A stretch of 64,000 nucleotides of DNA from Alentia gelatinosa (GCA_950022655.1 OX465584.1:57029789-57093788), one strand, 5' to 3'. Shown: positions 10,178-20,493, counted from the stretch's first letter. Translations and numbers: made by a program. Notes: generated from the letters alone by a model not told the origin.

Positions 10178-10657
10178 TATCAGGGTTCATTTCACGGTCG
10201 TAACGGATATGATTACGAGGTCGATATTTAAAAATGGTCACCAGTGTCTACGCTTCGACATCGGTAACGTTAACGTTAGAGTACATAAAGAAGACTTATT
10301 GAAATACTGTGAAATCAAAAATACATGAATGAATTACAGAAAAACTTCCAAGTACAGTAATAAAAACCTGAATAAACATGGTAAAAACCTTAAAAACAGG
10401 AGTGCAATGAGAGAACAACTGCTATGTTTTCTTCCCGACGTTTTCCCGCTGGTTCCCCGCTGGTTTGCAAGTGACAGCAAGTGTTGCTATGCAGGTTGCT
10501 ATGTGTGTTGCTATGCGACAATGTCACATCCGCATTCCACGATCGAAGTGAAAGCTAGGATTCACATTGATCGTTCTATGCCCAAATTGGATTTAAAATG
10601 GCTCTTACAACTTAAATAAGGTAAGAATATGAATGTTTTGGAGGCATATAGTAAAGA

Positions 10658-10803
10658 TAAAACGTTGTACCTGTAAACGTAAAAATTTCGATCCTCGCTC
10701 GGGCCCCTAGCACGTTTACAACTCGGTGTAAACACCTCGTTGTAAACGTGCTAGGGCCCGAGTTCGGATCGAAATTTTTACGTTTACAGGAACATCGTTT
10801 TAT
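10658..10803. repeat. Long near-perfect inverted repeat
   Basis: Arms of about 65 bases: 'cctgtaaacgtaaaaatttc' at 10670 is mirrored by 'gaaatttttacgtttacagg' ending at about 10789, with CTAGCACGTTTACAA/TTGTAAACGTGCTAG inside and a short loop. The ends gataaaacg/cgttttatta resemble the GATAA termini of the head/tail class. Likely a solo head of another family. Confidence 0.75.
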
Positions 10804-10979
10804 TACTGTCTTTCATGAATGTGTTAAGTATTTGGACAGGTCTTTAGCAGTACTTGGGAAATCTGATTCGTTCCTGCACCTGACATCTTGCGCACGCCTC
10901 GGTACATTTAACCAGGAAGTCTTCCGATAACAGAGAGACATGTATCCACCATCTCTTTAAGCCCAACACCAAATGTCTT

Positions 10980-11260
10980 CACAATTCAATTCAAACGCCA
11001 TGAACGCAGCGTCTGACGTTTCAGCCTACGTCACGTCCGGTACGTCGTACAGAGCGCGCGTTGACACGGGTTCGGTACGCCGTCTCTGAACCCGAACACC
11101 CGGCAGGAGGCTGGAGCTGGTTCCTGACGGCCGTCCTGATAGCCGCCTTCTCACCTGTGGGTACCGGACACTGGAGGAATGCCCAGAATGCACTGCACTG
11201 AAGGCCGGGCGCCTAAATCTGCAGTTAACCCGAGGGCCCAGCATGGAGGGGAGGATTTAG
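10980..11260. promoter_or_regulatory. CpG-rich single-copy island
   Basis: Contains CTACGTCAC (CRE-like) at about 11026, many CpGs and no match to other sequence in the window. The minus-strand 72-aa frame here has no recognisable domain. Possible regulatory element. Confidence 0.3.
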
Positions 11261-11781
11261 GACCTGGAGTTGTTCACGTATATACAGACCCCCTTTTATC
11301 TGTCATTTCCATCATCATATTTATACTCTGAGGATGGAGAATCATAGCTTGTTTGTTTCTATAATATATACCCCTTTGCTGATATATTCAGTATTTATTT
11401 TTGTACGTGTATGTATTTTTCCCAGTGATAGCCTACTTTGAATAATTGCTTACCTGTTTTTATAATTTATAACCCATTTTCTAATATCATCAGTATTTAT
11501 TTATGTACATGTATATATCTTTCCCCATTGACAGTGTACTTTGAAAGATATCTTGTTTGTACACCTCTTTTTCTGTTATTTGCATTATAAGATATATTCT
11601 GTTTTTTTGGATTAGGGAGAACTATAAATTGCGTTTGAAGATATACAGCTCTTTTCACCATTCCTATCATTCTAAAGTATCTAATTTTCTGTAGAGGTAG
11701 AATTATGTACATCTCATTATCTGTTATTAAAATCATGGTAAGGAATTTTCCTCATTTGGTACCAATGGAGATTTACATTAA
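11261..11781. other. A/T-rich spacer with degenerate internal duplication
   Basis: 'tatttatttttgtacgtgtatgtat' style blocks recur as 'tatttatttatgtacatgtatatat', with shared 'ataatatataccc' and 'ataatttataaccc', at 11360-11420 and 11460-11520. No coding signal. Confidence 0.4.
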
Positions 11782-12077
11782 TTTATCTCAGGCCTGGTAT
11801 TTTTTCCCCATAGAATTAACATTGGGGACTTATATTCTATCCCCATAGAGTATTTACAAAAAGATACTCAATGAGGATTATGCCACAAATGTTAGCCAAT
11901 TAGTCAATGTTAGGGGTGAGATAAACTCAGAAACCTGTTAAATTTCATTGTCAGAGTTCATCCAATCTCCTTTGAATCGCTATGTAATTCACGCAGCTTT
12001 ACCTTGTGAATCATTACGCTTTTCAAACTTGATTGGATACGAGCTCTGACCGTAAACTTTCATAGGTTTCATCTATA
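11782..12077 (-). mobile_element. Family D element, diverged
   Basis: Tail TTTATCTCAGGC ... GGGGTGAGATAAA, then a head ending 'tttcataggtttcatctata'. Many differences from D5/D8 suggest an older copy. Confidence 0.7.
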
Positions 12078-12637
12078 TTAGTCCACGTTCCGCTATAATA
12101 CCATGGCTCTGTCCTCAGGAGTTCACCTGTGAATTTTAGGAATTGCTACCTTTTTTTCAGGATGACCTGGAGATTGATTTTGGACGAGGACATGGGAGTT
12201 GGCACCTAAATTGGTTTATATTTCAGAGAAATCCATACTGAAGAGAAATTTTGGTATCTGCACCTTGCCATACGTCATGATGGTGTCGCCCTCTGGTGAT
12301 GTCGTAAAGAATTGTCGCTGACGTATACAACTTTATCAGAAAGGTGAGAATGGCAGAACGTGTCCCGTCCCAGTCCACCCACCTGTCCCCTTTTCAGGCA
12401 ACGTCTTCAATGCGCAATAAAATCGCAATAAAAACTCGATTTGTGAAAGATAATACTTTGTAGGCCGATCGTTGAAAGTGGGAATAGGTGAAGGGTACGG
12501 GCAGGTGTGGATTGAAAGTTAATCCATTGGAGATGTTTTAATCTCAGGCGATTTATTAAGAATGTAATATATTTATGTTTACGTCGAGATAATTCAAACC
12601 ATAGGTTTATTCCTTGTCTATTCTTATTGGCTGTATT
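12078..12637. other. Unassigned spacer
   Basis: Holds splice-like signals ('ctacctttttttcag' and 'agaaaggtgagaa') but every frame between them is closed or implausible. A CACCAGAGGGCGAC (minus strand, about 12285) resembles a CTCF core. Confidence 0.3.
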
Positions 12638-12968
12638 TATATAGAACGACCTGACCATGCTGTACATGATACAAAACAAGATGGAGAATTGCCTGGTGCT
12701 TCGTTCCGCAAATAACATCAATTCCCATCGAGTTTTTAGCATGGACAAGCATGGTAGGTCGTTAGATATTTATCATATGCCCAAAATTAATCAAATCTTA
12801 CCATATATTGGCATAGATGATATGCCAGCGTGAAAGCCCACACACTGCTGATGTTACAACGTGTGCAGTATAACAGTGTACTGCACAGGGTTCAGTATGC
12901 AATTTATACTGCATAGGGAGCAGCAGTATGTAATCATCAAATATATAATGCATGGGTATATAATATTA
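12638..12968 (-). mobile_element. Family L head/tail element, diverged
   Basis: The head begins 'tatatagaacgacctgac', matching the L copies at 41.6 and 59.3 kb, and closes at 'ggtaggtcgtta'. The tail is bounded by TTTATCATATGCCCA and TGGGTATATAATA. The minus-strand 113-aa frame across it is not a gene. Confidence 0.6.
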
Positions 12969-12975
12969 TTAGGGG

Positions 12976-13131
12976 ACGTCGACAATAAGGATGTTTGCTT
13001 ATTATCATATACATAAAATCAATGAAAAAAAATGACCTATGAAGTGGGAGTCACAGTTGGCACGAACATTTTTGTTACTGCACCCCTAGCAGTGGGCAGT
13101 ATCTTATAGACGTTCGCACATAGGTTTATTA
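12976..13131 (+). mobile_element. Family E' tail
   Basis: TTATTATCATATACATAAAA to the block 'actgcacccctagcagtggg' and 'cgcacataggtttatta'. Same tail as at 22.83 and 57.2 kb. Its head is missing. Confidence 0.6.
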
Positions 13132-13356
13132 GAAAACGTGGTTACTGAGCACAAAAAGGCCGAGATGTAAAAATATAATACACCTAGATATTAAAAAAAC
13201 ACGCCATTATAGATGATTATTAAATGTACCAATTGACCTGATGGTCACAATGCGCCCGAATATGCATTACGGGCGCACTGTGCCCGAGCATTATTTATAC
13301 TGCACCCCTAGCAGCGGGTAGACTTTTATAAACGTTCTGCCATAGGTATGTAATAA
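13131..13356 (+). mobile_element. Family E element, head mostly deleted
   Basis: Begins 'gaaaacgtggttactgagc' but the palindromic head is collapsed. The tail keeps GCGCCCGAATATGC/GGGCGCACTGTGCCCG and the end CATAGGTATGTAATAATA. Confidence 0.65.
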
Positions 13357-13799
13357 TATACCAGTTGTGATGTGAACTTGTCATATGTGTCGTCATGTCT
13401 GTACTTAGATATTCATATTCATATACATGCAATAATTAATGTTTTAGTACGTATATATTATGCAGTGATTTTCTGTATTTCTTTTTACCTTGATTAATCA
13501 ATTCATTCTTTTTTTAATTACAGCCCTTAATATCGTTTTGCTCAATACGACTGTATCAATGTCATGGGCCTGCTTTTGAAAAACGCCGACATGCCAGTGG
13601 GGTTCAAAATGTCCAACAACAAAAAAAGAAAAATAGTGAACTTGTAAAATGCCTCTGTTCGAATAACAACCTGAACATTTTCAAAGCCATATGATTTTTT
13701 TTTTCTTTTGGTCAAAAGTTCACATATGTTCTTCAATGGGATTCCACATTCCCAATGTCATTGCTGCGAGCTTTCTTAAATTAGAGCTTATCGCTGGTG
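13357..13799. other. Unassigned A/T-rich spacer
   Basis: No repeat match or coding signal recognised. Confidence 0.3.
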
Positions 13800-13985
13800 T
13801 AACCAAAGCCACGGCTCGTCAGCGAGGCTCATGTCTATTGACACGTGACCCAGGCTCACAAAGATGGCGTCAGGTTCCAATGATTGCCTGTCGGCCTTGT
13901 CTGAGATTTATGTATGTAGCCCTGTAAAAAATGGCCGAGGATCCTATGGCAGTTTTTGTGCTCCCTGTGTGGACTGGTGCTGAAG
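13800..13985 (+). promoter_or_regulatory. Promoter-like E-box/YY1 segment with short ORF
   Basis: ACACGTGACC at about 13840 is followed by AAGATGGCGTC at 13861. The ATG at 13863 opens a 39-codon frame ending in tga near 13982. The motif pair is typical of animal core promoters, but there is no support for transcription and I recognise no peptide. Confidence 0.2.
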
Positions 13986-14099
13986 GGTTCACCTCCCCTC
14001 AAGGCCTTTATAGTATACTGTCCACGGCCCCCTACCTCATTGAAAACCCACCCCATCCTTACATGTCACAGTCGTCCTAGTCCTGACCCTCCCCCTATA

Positions 14100-14405
14100 G
14101 GCTCGTTTCCATTGGCCGATTTCCCGTCACCGATCTACAGTCAGGAACCACCGATGGACTTTTGGCACTGTGGACCCAATATCTGTCAATGGAAACAACC
14201 AAGGTCGTGAAATGCCCCACAATTTTTTCTGCTTAGATTATGCAATATGGCACCACCCACCACTGAGTGAAAGCTAGGTCACTGAGTGAAATTTACTACC
14301 CTCAGCGATTTTTCTATACGGACGCACAGTCAGTGGCACCACCGACAGACTTTCTGTGTAACTCAAAAAGTCTAGGCAAGCTTCGTCGGCCAATGGAAAC
14401 GGGCC
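14100..14405 (+). mobile_element. Family O MITE
   Basis: GCTCGTTTCCATTGGCCGA on the left and TCGGCCAATGGAAACGGGCC on the right form a clear terminal inverted repeat. The left part recurs truncated at 50.5 kb. Non-coding. Confidence 0.75.
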
Positions 14406-14407
14406 CT

Positions 14408-14664
14408 AAAGGCCAAAACACACCAAGCCATCTCTTAGCCATTGAAGTCCATTTGGGCGTCAGTATTGCCAAAGGAAATCACCCTTTTTAGTTGTTAATT
14501 CTGAATTGCTACACAATTGTTAAATTCTTTTTGTTGTTGTTGATGATGTAATCGCCCATATTTTGTTGGCGAATATGGCGATTATATGAGCTGTTATTTC
14601 GCCTGATTGTTCGTTCTGAGATGCGAAATCATTGGTGGAAAATATCGATATGAATACTCGCATT
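14408..14664 (+). mobile_element. Family P-related element, diverged
   Basis: 'acacaccaagcc' near the left end and 'atggcgattatatgagct..tatttcgcctgatt' correspond to the P element at 19.8 kb. The right end is lost next to the B insertion at 14666. Confidence 0.45.
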
Positions 14665-14665
14665 A

Positions 14666-14750
14666 CAGTAGAACCCCGCCTAATGGACACCCCGAGTAAG
14701 GGGACACTTTGATCCAAAACGGAGGGCGTCTGCTTATGCAGAGGTCTCTG
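14666..14750 (+). mobile_element. Family B MITE, short deleted copy
   Basis: CAGTAGAACCCCGCCTAATG ... then 'acggagggcgtctgcttatg', an internally deleted B element of ~85 bases with a decayed right end. Confidence 0.7.
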
Positions 14751-15190
14751 GCTTTGCTTGCTTTAAGTTACACCCTTTCTTTTTTTTTTTAATTTGAGCT
14801 TAGCTCGCTTTATTTTCATTATTATTCCACAGAATGTGTTATACATGTGACTTTCCCTCGTAGTTTACATGTGACCATCCCTCGTAGCTTTAATGTGTCA
14901 ATCCACCGTAGTCCAAATTTGAGATTATCCATTAAAGTTTCCATTTATCCTGGAGTACAGGTCATTGTTTTCGGTATGCTCCAGTGACCAAGTGCCAAAT
15001 CAGATTTCCATTTGTTTTGTATAGAGCCTGAACTCATTGGCCAGGTATACTTACACTTTATCAGTAGGGTATATTTGATAACATGTGTATTTTTTTAACA
15101 AGCAAAAGAACGTATTTCAGATGATATTTACAATGAAAATGATGATCAGTTAGCAATGCTACTACCACGAAATATCTGACCGTCATTGCC
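14751..15190. other. Unassigned A/T-rich spacer
   Basis: Has a local triplicated 'cctcgtag.tt.a.atgtg' motif at about 14855-14915. No gene signal. Confidence 0.3.
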
Positions 15191-15194
15191 TATC

Positions 15195-15530
15195 CTGACC
15201 ATTTAAATCGTATCCATCTTCCCCAAGTCCACCATTCCTAACACCACCCCAACCTCCCTCACACCTCCCACTCCTCCCTTTTGATCTCCCCTCCCGCTAC
15301 CTGCAGCGGCTCCCACCGGACCCCGCTCCCCTCCCCCGCCCCTGCCCTGGCCAGGTGGATCCCGTCTCGGCACACCTGCGGCGGTCAGGTGTGTCTTGTA
15401 TTGTCGACACCTGAAATGCCGCACCTGACAAAAGAGCGGCACCTCCCTGCACCGCTCGGCGCACCGCACACTGCACCGCTCACCACCCCCTGCCTAGATT
15501 GGCCAACAACCCCTGTCTGCTTCTGTTTAT
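15195..15530. promoter_or_regulatory. E-box cluster island
   Basis: Single-copy, C-rich. Five CACCTG/CAGGTG hexamers at 15352, 15373, 15386, 15408 and 15422, that is within 76 bases. Two of them form the palindrome TCAGGTGT...ACACCTGA, which also reads as paired T-box half-sites. Such spacing suggests an enhancer bound by bHLH, Snail or ZEB-type factors. Inference from motifs only. Confidence 0.4.
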
Positions 15531-15538
15531 TAGTTCTA

Positions 15539-15717
15539 CAGTAGAACCCCGCCTAACGGACACCCTGCGTAAGCGACCACCCCGCGTTAACGGACACCAT
15601 TACTCGGAACGGTTCCCTCTATTAGATGTTTATTTCAACCTCGCGTAAGCAGACACGCCGCGTAAGCAGAAACTTTGGCCTGGAAGGAAGAGTGTCCGCT
15701 TACGGGGTATTCTACTG
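15539..15717 (+). mobile_element. Family B MITE with exact TA target duplication
   Basis: Flanks 'tagttcTA' and 'TAtgtggtg' rejoin as 'tagttcTAtgtggtg', which is precisely the unoccupied sequence at 44945-44959. This proves a 2-bp TA target duplication and the exact element ends. Confidence 0.95.
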
Positions 15718-15739
15718 TATGTGGTGCCCTTGTCCCGGA

Positions 15740-15800
15740 GGGGTTGTATATAAGAGGCGGGAGTCACCACCAGCTGAACCCCTACACAGGTGACTCTGAC
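15740..15800 (+). promoter_or_regulatory. TATA-box-like motif inside repeat N
   Basis: GTATATAAGAGGCGGG, conserved in both N copies (also at about 44980). It could be a promoter relic carried by the repeat or a chance match. Confidence 0.25.
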
Positions 15801-16138
15801 CCAGCGTTTACATTACCCGGCGTTTACACTAGACAATTCTGGCCGGCGATTCTGGAATTTTGCGCCAAGCTTGTGGCAACTGCAGATCGTCTGATTATGT
15901 AAGATTATTCAATTTGGCACCACTTGATGACCATTGGACACGCTCTGATGCCCATAACTATTTCTAGTGATATCAATTAGTCGTCTAGATGGGCAGCGAT
16001 TCTGTTCGTCGTCAGTGTAAATGCTCAAGGACATTCTGAGGTTGACGAATTCTGCAGTGGATTTTGCCACCATCTGACAACTACTGGCATGACGATCTAC
16101 AGTCGCCACGTATTTAGTCGTCTAGTGTAAACGCCGGG

Positions 16139-16397
16139 AAAGGGGTTGGTATGGTTTAACCCTGGTCGTGTCCATGAATTCTCACTCTCAGACCAAGTTG
16201 AATTTTGAGAACAGAAATACTTATCAGAAAACGTCCACAGCTCACCAAATTGATAGTAAAGTCTATTTTATTTGAAATACACACAAAAAGGAAATAATAC
16301 TATATAAAAATGGCTTCAAGAGTGAGAAATATCTAACTCCCAAAGCATAGGTCCAGGTCAAATGAAACATCTGCTGTGAGAGTAACTTAAACATCCA
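16139..16397. other. Unassigned spacer
   Basis: No repeat match, long frame or motif cluster was seen. Confidence 0.3.
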
Positions 16398-16560
16398 TGT
16401 AGCTCTGACGGCCAGTGAACCCCCTGCCGACCTGCCCACGTTTAGTGTCGGCCGCGCTCGCTGGGGGCGCGACTAATCGGCGCCTTGTGAAATGTCGTCT
16501 GCTGACACCGGTTTCTCGCGTTTGGGTTATTTAGAGACCGTTTTATTGTGTTTTTGTAGA
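16398..16560. promoter_or_regulatory. Small CpG-rich island
   Basis: Dense CpG around 'gtcggccgcgctcgctgggg' and 'tttctcgcgtttg'. Its left 20 bases (tgtagctctgacggccagtg) recur inverted at 58418-58437. Possibly part of an old repeat or a regulatory element. Confidence 0.25.
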
Positions 16561-16594
16561 TATGCAGGTTTCATGATTCCTAGGGGAAACTTAT

Positions 16595-16905
16595 CGTCTG
16601 AATCGCTACGTAATTCACGTGGCTTCGCCTTGTGAATTACTACGCGATTCAAACTCGATGAGATATGAGCTCTGACCCTCTGTTTCCTCTATTTATTTCA
16701 CCCCAGGTATTTTTTCTCCATAAACTTAACATTAGGAACTCATATCCAACGCCCTTGAGATGTTTCGGAAATATATCCAATGGAGGATTATGTGACAAAT
16801 GTTAGCCCATTAGTTGATGTGAAGATTAATATAAATTCAGACACCCATTCATGTTTCCGGTCAGAGCTCTATTCCATCTCGTTTGAATCGCTTCGTAATT
16901 AATGG
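16595..16905 (-). mobile_element. Family D fragments (two pieces)
   Basis: A head piece (tcacgtggcttcgccttgtga) and then tail/head sequence from 'tttatttcaccccagg' to 'gaatcgcttcgtaatt'. The order shows rearrangement or two truncated copies side by side. Confidence 0.6.
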
Positions 16906-16912
16906 TTTGAAT

Positions 16913-17224
16913 GAGAGCCATATCGTAGAAGGTGGACACTAGGCCCGGCGTCCACCTACTACGATATGGCTCCGATATGGTCTACGATACACCTTCCGAT
17001 AAAAAATCAAAATCGCGTCGGAAGGTCACCTAATATCGGGGCAATTGACCACGTTTCTGCGATTAGACACCGATAAAAAAACCCATATAATGCGTGGTTG
17101 ATTGGCATGTCTAGACATACGTCTACGATTTTGAACCTTCCCGATATGTCTCCGACATTTGCTTTTTGTATCGGTGCCATATCGGTAGGTCTAAATTTCT
17201 ATCGTAGTAGGTGGACGCCAGGCC
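16913..17224 (+). mobile_element. Family A MITE plus remnant of a second
   Basis: A stub 'gccatatcgtagaaggtgg' (16913-16937) is the end of one A copy. It is followed by a full copy at 16942-17224 from GGCCCGGCGTCCACC to GGTGGACGCCAGGCC, then TTA. Confidence 0.85.
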
Positions 17225-17341
17225 TTACGTTTCTCATCTCAAGAGGTCTCAGGGTCTTAGATGTACAATAGGTCTGTTTGGTAAAAGACTAGCTGTTGTC
17301 AGAATGGAAAATGATTGTAATCACTTTGTATACGAAGGAAA

Positions 17342-18154
17342 ATTCAACTAGCCTGTCTCATGTTTAAATATCGCTTGAAAACTGAGTGGATGGATGTATC
17401 CAAGAGAAGGACCAGATCGGATGATAAAAATATGTTCTATATTCCACAAACAAAAGGTACACTAGTCTTAAATAGCCCCTACCTTAGAGGTGCGAGGTTG
17501 TGGAATCAATACAGGTGTTGCCGTTGAGCACCGCCTAACGGCCCACTGTCTCGTTACGCGGCTGCTCGGACAAACACGGCCGAGGTCAGCCACATACATA
17601 TAGGGAAAGACAGCAATTACACCTAAAGTGTGAACGGTGGGAGTGATTGCAGGAGGGTTGTTTTTTGACAGATTAAATTGCTGGAACAAACTATGGTATT
17701 GTATAAACAAGTCTGGGATGTCTAAACTTTATAGTTGATAATTATCTTGGGTTTAGCTTGGAAAAAGATAAGCATATTATAGCGAGTCCTGCCAATGTAT
17801 TAAAGTGTATCCAGTTTAGGTGTCCCTGTCTTATCTAAGGTATATCTATGGTATCATTGAGGTGATATGCATGTATGATACACCGAATTGGATCTGGAAT
17901 ATCATAGAATATGATGCAATCGCTTTTATGTCTATGGAATTAATGTGCATGGGTATTATAAACGTATTACGCTAATACACTCAGTGATCCAATGCTAAAT
18001 AATACGTTGCCAGGGGAATGTTTGGCTTCAGCCGTGCCGTAACTAAGCAGATAACGTGCGACACCGGCCTATTGAAAAAGGCCTATTGCGGCCGAATGTG
18101 CAGAATGCTAGTACGAAAGAGGAGTTCAAGAAGTGTTTAATGTTTTCCAGATAG
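17342..18154 (+). pseudogene. LINE reverse-transcriptase C-terminus split by repeat Q1
   Basis: Codons from 17342 read LACLMFKYRLKTEWMD, then RTRSDDKNMFYIPQTKG and LNSPYLRGARLWNQ (ending at 17509). After a ~575-base interruption the same frame logic resumes at 18092 with PNVQNASTKEEFKKCLMFSR and a stop at 18152-18154. 'RGARLWNQ-L...P...FKKCL' is the standard LINE ORF2 C-terminal tail. The polymerase catalytic part is absent. An A5 MITE truncates it upstream. A non-LTR element, clade unresolved. Confidence 0.75.
17511..18086 (+). mobile_element. Repeat Q1, inserted in LINE pseudogene
   Basis: From 'acaggtgttgccgtt' to 'gaaaaaggcct', ~75-80% similar by eye to 62217-62765. Contains a hairpin around 'cacctaaagtgtgaacggtg'. 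Rejoining the flanks at 'caat|tgcggccg' restores the LINE reading frame, with AT as a possible 2-bp duplication. No coding capacity. Confidence 0.75.
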
Positions 18155-18372
18155 ATATTGGTTAGTGGATTGCTGATATTGGCTGAATATGATTGGCTGA
18201 GAGATATTGTAACTCATTCTTCATTACATCATTTTTCACATTTTTTGTCACCTTTATCTGTATTGATTTCTGCAAATATAACATGTATATTGTACCTTGT
18301 CTGATAAGTGCTCTGAAAAATTCACCCTGGTGAGATGAGACTTAATACTTAATAAAAAAAAATAAAAAAGAT
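18155..18372 (+). mobile_element. LINE 3' UTR and A-rich tail
   Basis: Follows the ORF2 stop and ends in 'aataaaaaaaaataaaaaag', a poly(A)-like terminus. It completes the 3' end of the retrotransposon. Confidence 0.6.
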
Positions 18373-18620
18373 ATATTACTCTGCTCTTTCAGATCTTCCC
18401 CTTGTTCACAACAGTGTCCCGATTCCCACAATAAAAACGTCGACCGGGACTCTCCCTAAATGTGATCAGGAAGGTCTCCAGGGACTGCGCATGTCCCCAG
18501 GCATGCGCAGTGGTTGCATTCTCTGGTGAAGGTCATTTGAAAGCCCCAAGGACATCCCGACAGATTCCACACTCGTTTGCATACAGTCTAACACACATAA
18601 AAACCTCCAGTGATCAATAG
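18373..18620. promoter_or_regulatory. Segment with paired NRF1-like motifs
   Basis: 'actgcgcatgtcc' and 'ggcatgcgcagtgg' form an inverted pair at 18484-18513, matching the NRF1 half-site GCGCATG. Otherwise unassigned. Confidence 0.25.
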
Positions 18621-19650
18621 AAGAACACACTCTTTGAATCTTTTGTGGTTCGAATTTCTATTTCTTTCAGAATAACTCGGTAGGATTTATGTCCCTAGGA
18701 TTGCCTGAGGATCCGAGAATGTTTGTGCGGTGCCTGTATCACTGGCTGTTAAGTTGTGGACAAAAAGAAGTTCCATATTCCGGTGGAGTCATTTGTGTCA
18801 TTAAGTTACAAAGAGAGCTCGTGTATTTTTGAGCATTCATTCTTGTGGTTTTGTGACTCGCAGACAGATCCCAAGGCTGTATTCTTTCGACATTCTGATC
18901 ACCTTTGATGATTTTATATAAAGGCATGAATGGATGTTAAATGGAATTTCACAGGTATGCCTTCAACGTCCATATAATAACATCATTCTCATGATATTCA
19001 TTTGTCATTCGTCTTTGTCGTAGAACGGTTCTTTATCATTAAGGCATCAAAATCTGTTGGTTTGATTTGCTGATTATTTTTTAACAATAGAATGGTTCTC
19101 TTTGTTATTTAATTTTTTATCAAGCACTTTATTGAACTTTGGTTTACATCGAGGTATCATAAGTGGTAGGTACATAGTTTGTTGTTCTCAAGGCAATTTC
19201 CCACTATGATTTAGGTGTACTCAGTAGCGAAAACACAGTGAATTGCTTCCTTTTATTCTTTTTTTCTAAATGAATAAGAAATAATTATCAATTATAAGTC
19301 TCTAGTTAACCTTAATCTTGGTGGCTCGTGGCATTCACTTCACAGACACGCTTTTGATAGGATGATTCTTTGTATTGATTTATCATGAAATTGCTTTATG
19401 ACAATATGAATTAAAATTCAAGTTACGACTAAGTTTCCGCACTATATAGTATAACAATGTGTGGTTTGTATCTTTTAGTGGACATTAACTTCACTTAATA
19501 AATCACTGCAGATATACAAACACCCGAAATATAGGTATATAAAATATGGGTACCCTTAATTGTGTGTCTGAAATAGAAAAAAAACAAAAACATTTGATCT
19601 TGTGAATGTTTGAAATTTGACGGTTTAATTGAAATAGATATGATTCATTA
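18621..19650. other. Unassigned A/T-rich spacer
   Basis: About 1 kb of A/T-rich single-copy-looking DNA. No long open frames, repeat ends or motif clusters recognised. Confidence 0.35.
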
Positions 19651-19654
19651 CAAA

Positions 19655-19806
19655 GCTTGGTGGCTAAGTGGTAGGGGTGTTCGCCTCAAACAAGGGAGGT
19701 TGTGGGTTCAAATCCCTGTTGACTCATACCAAAGACTTACAAAAAAATGGTACCCACTGCTCATTCGGCTTAATACCCACCATTAGAATGAGGATTAGGG
19801 GCTGAA
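19655..19806 (+). mobile_element. tRNA-derived SINE
   Basis: The A box TGGCTAAGTGG at 19661-19671 and B box GGTTCAAATCC at 19705-19715 are spaced like a tRNA. They are followed by a non-tRNA body (tggtacccactgctcattcg). The acceptor stem does not close, so it is a SINE with an internal RNA polymerase III promoter rather than a tRNA gene. Confidence 0.8.
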
Positions 19807-20035
19807 GCCGGAGACACACCAAGCGAGAAAGGCAGCGATTTCTGGAGTCGCCAACACAAAATGGCGTGTATGTGAGCTATTATTTCATATTTCACCTGAT
19901 TATTTCTTATGAAATGCTAAAACGTGGGAGGGGGATATTCCTATGAAATAATATCTGACATACATGCTATTATGTATTGGCGATTCCAGAGATCGCCGCC
20001 TTGACTCGCTTGGTGTGTCCCCGGCATAAGACCCG
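19807..20035 (+). mobile_element. Family P MITE
   Basis: GCCGGAGACACACCAAGCG and its inverse CGCTTGGTGTGTCCCCGGC. The inverted repeat continues inward ('tttctggagtcgcca' and 'tggcgattccagaga'), giving arms of about 55 bases. Non-coding. Confidence 0.8.
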
Positions 20036-20149
20036 AGTTGAAGAATGGCTGCATCACCGAATTCGGTGATTGTACACACAATATCCAGGTACCCGAACAG
20101 GGCAGGTGTGGTACCCGGACAGGGTGGGGTGTGGCACCCGTACAATATT
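20036..20149. repeat. 18-bp palindrome and short tandem repeat
   Basis: ATCACCGAATTCGGTGAT (20053-20070) is perfectly self-complementary. It is followed by imperfect ~23-base repeats beginning 'ggtacccg.acaggg'. Confidence 0.6.
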
Positions 20150-20493
20150 CCATATTACTACGCGAAGCGTTAGCTGAGCGTAGTGAGGAACAGACCTGAC
20201 CAGAGTGGCATAGACACTGATAAGTCTAACCCGAGTTCAGTTTCGTATTCATCCTATCCTGTCTCCACGATTTTATGATATCATAAAAGTCTAACTCAAT
20301 TCCCTCCATGTTTGACAGCTGTCAGAATATCTGCTCTACAGCCGGAACTATTTTCAAAGGTGAATAATTCCTGATCACTGATTGGTCAATTTTTTTATTT
20401 CTCTAGGTACATACATTTTACTTTATGTCATGGCACGCCACATAAAATTTGGCTATGTTAAATCAATGACGGTTATTTACTAGGGTAGGATAA
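20150..20493 (+). mobile_element. Family F element (F1), head partly lost
   Basis: Head right arm 'acgcgaagcgttagctgagc', then tail from 'attcatcctatcctgtctcc' to TAGGGTAGGATAA. The tail contains 'ctgattggtca', as do F3 and H2. Confidence 0.65.

Larger units (their letters stand above)
15519..16138 (+). mobile_element. Family N composite repeat, copy 1 (with B inside)
   Basis: Shares about 95 bases of left part with 44.94-45.05 kb ('ccttgtcccggaggggttgt' and onward), then a MITE with ends CCCGGCGTTTACACTAGAC and GTCTAGTGTAAACGCCGGG at 15816-16138. Element B at 15539-15717 interrupts the left part. Confidence 0.75.

Noticed and set aside
12100..12350. Possible exon between 'tttatatttcag' and 'agaaaggtgagaa'
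   Set aside because: All three frames between the signals contain stops or break off, and no homology is evident.
12407..12748. 113-residue minus frame
   Set aside because: It overlaps the L-type palindromic head and A/T-rich flank. No domain, and GTG/ATG context is poor.
19655..19730. tRNA gene
   Set aside because: A and B boxes are present but the acceptor stem does not close and a SINE body follows.
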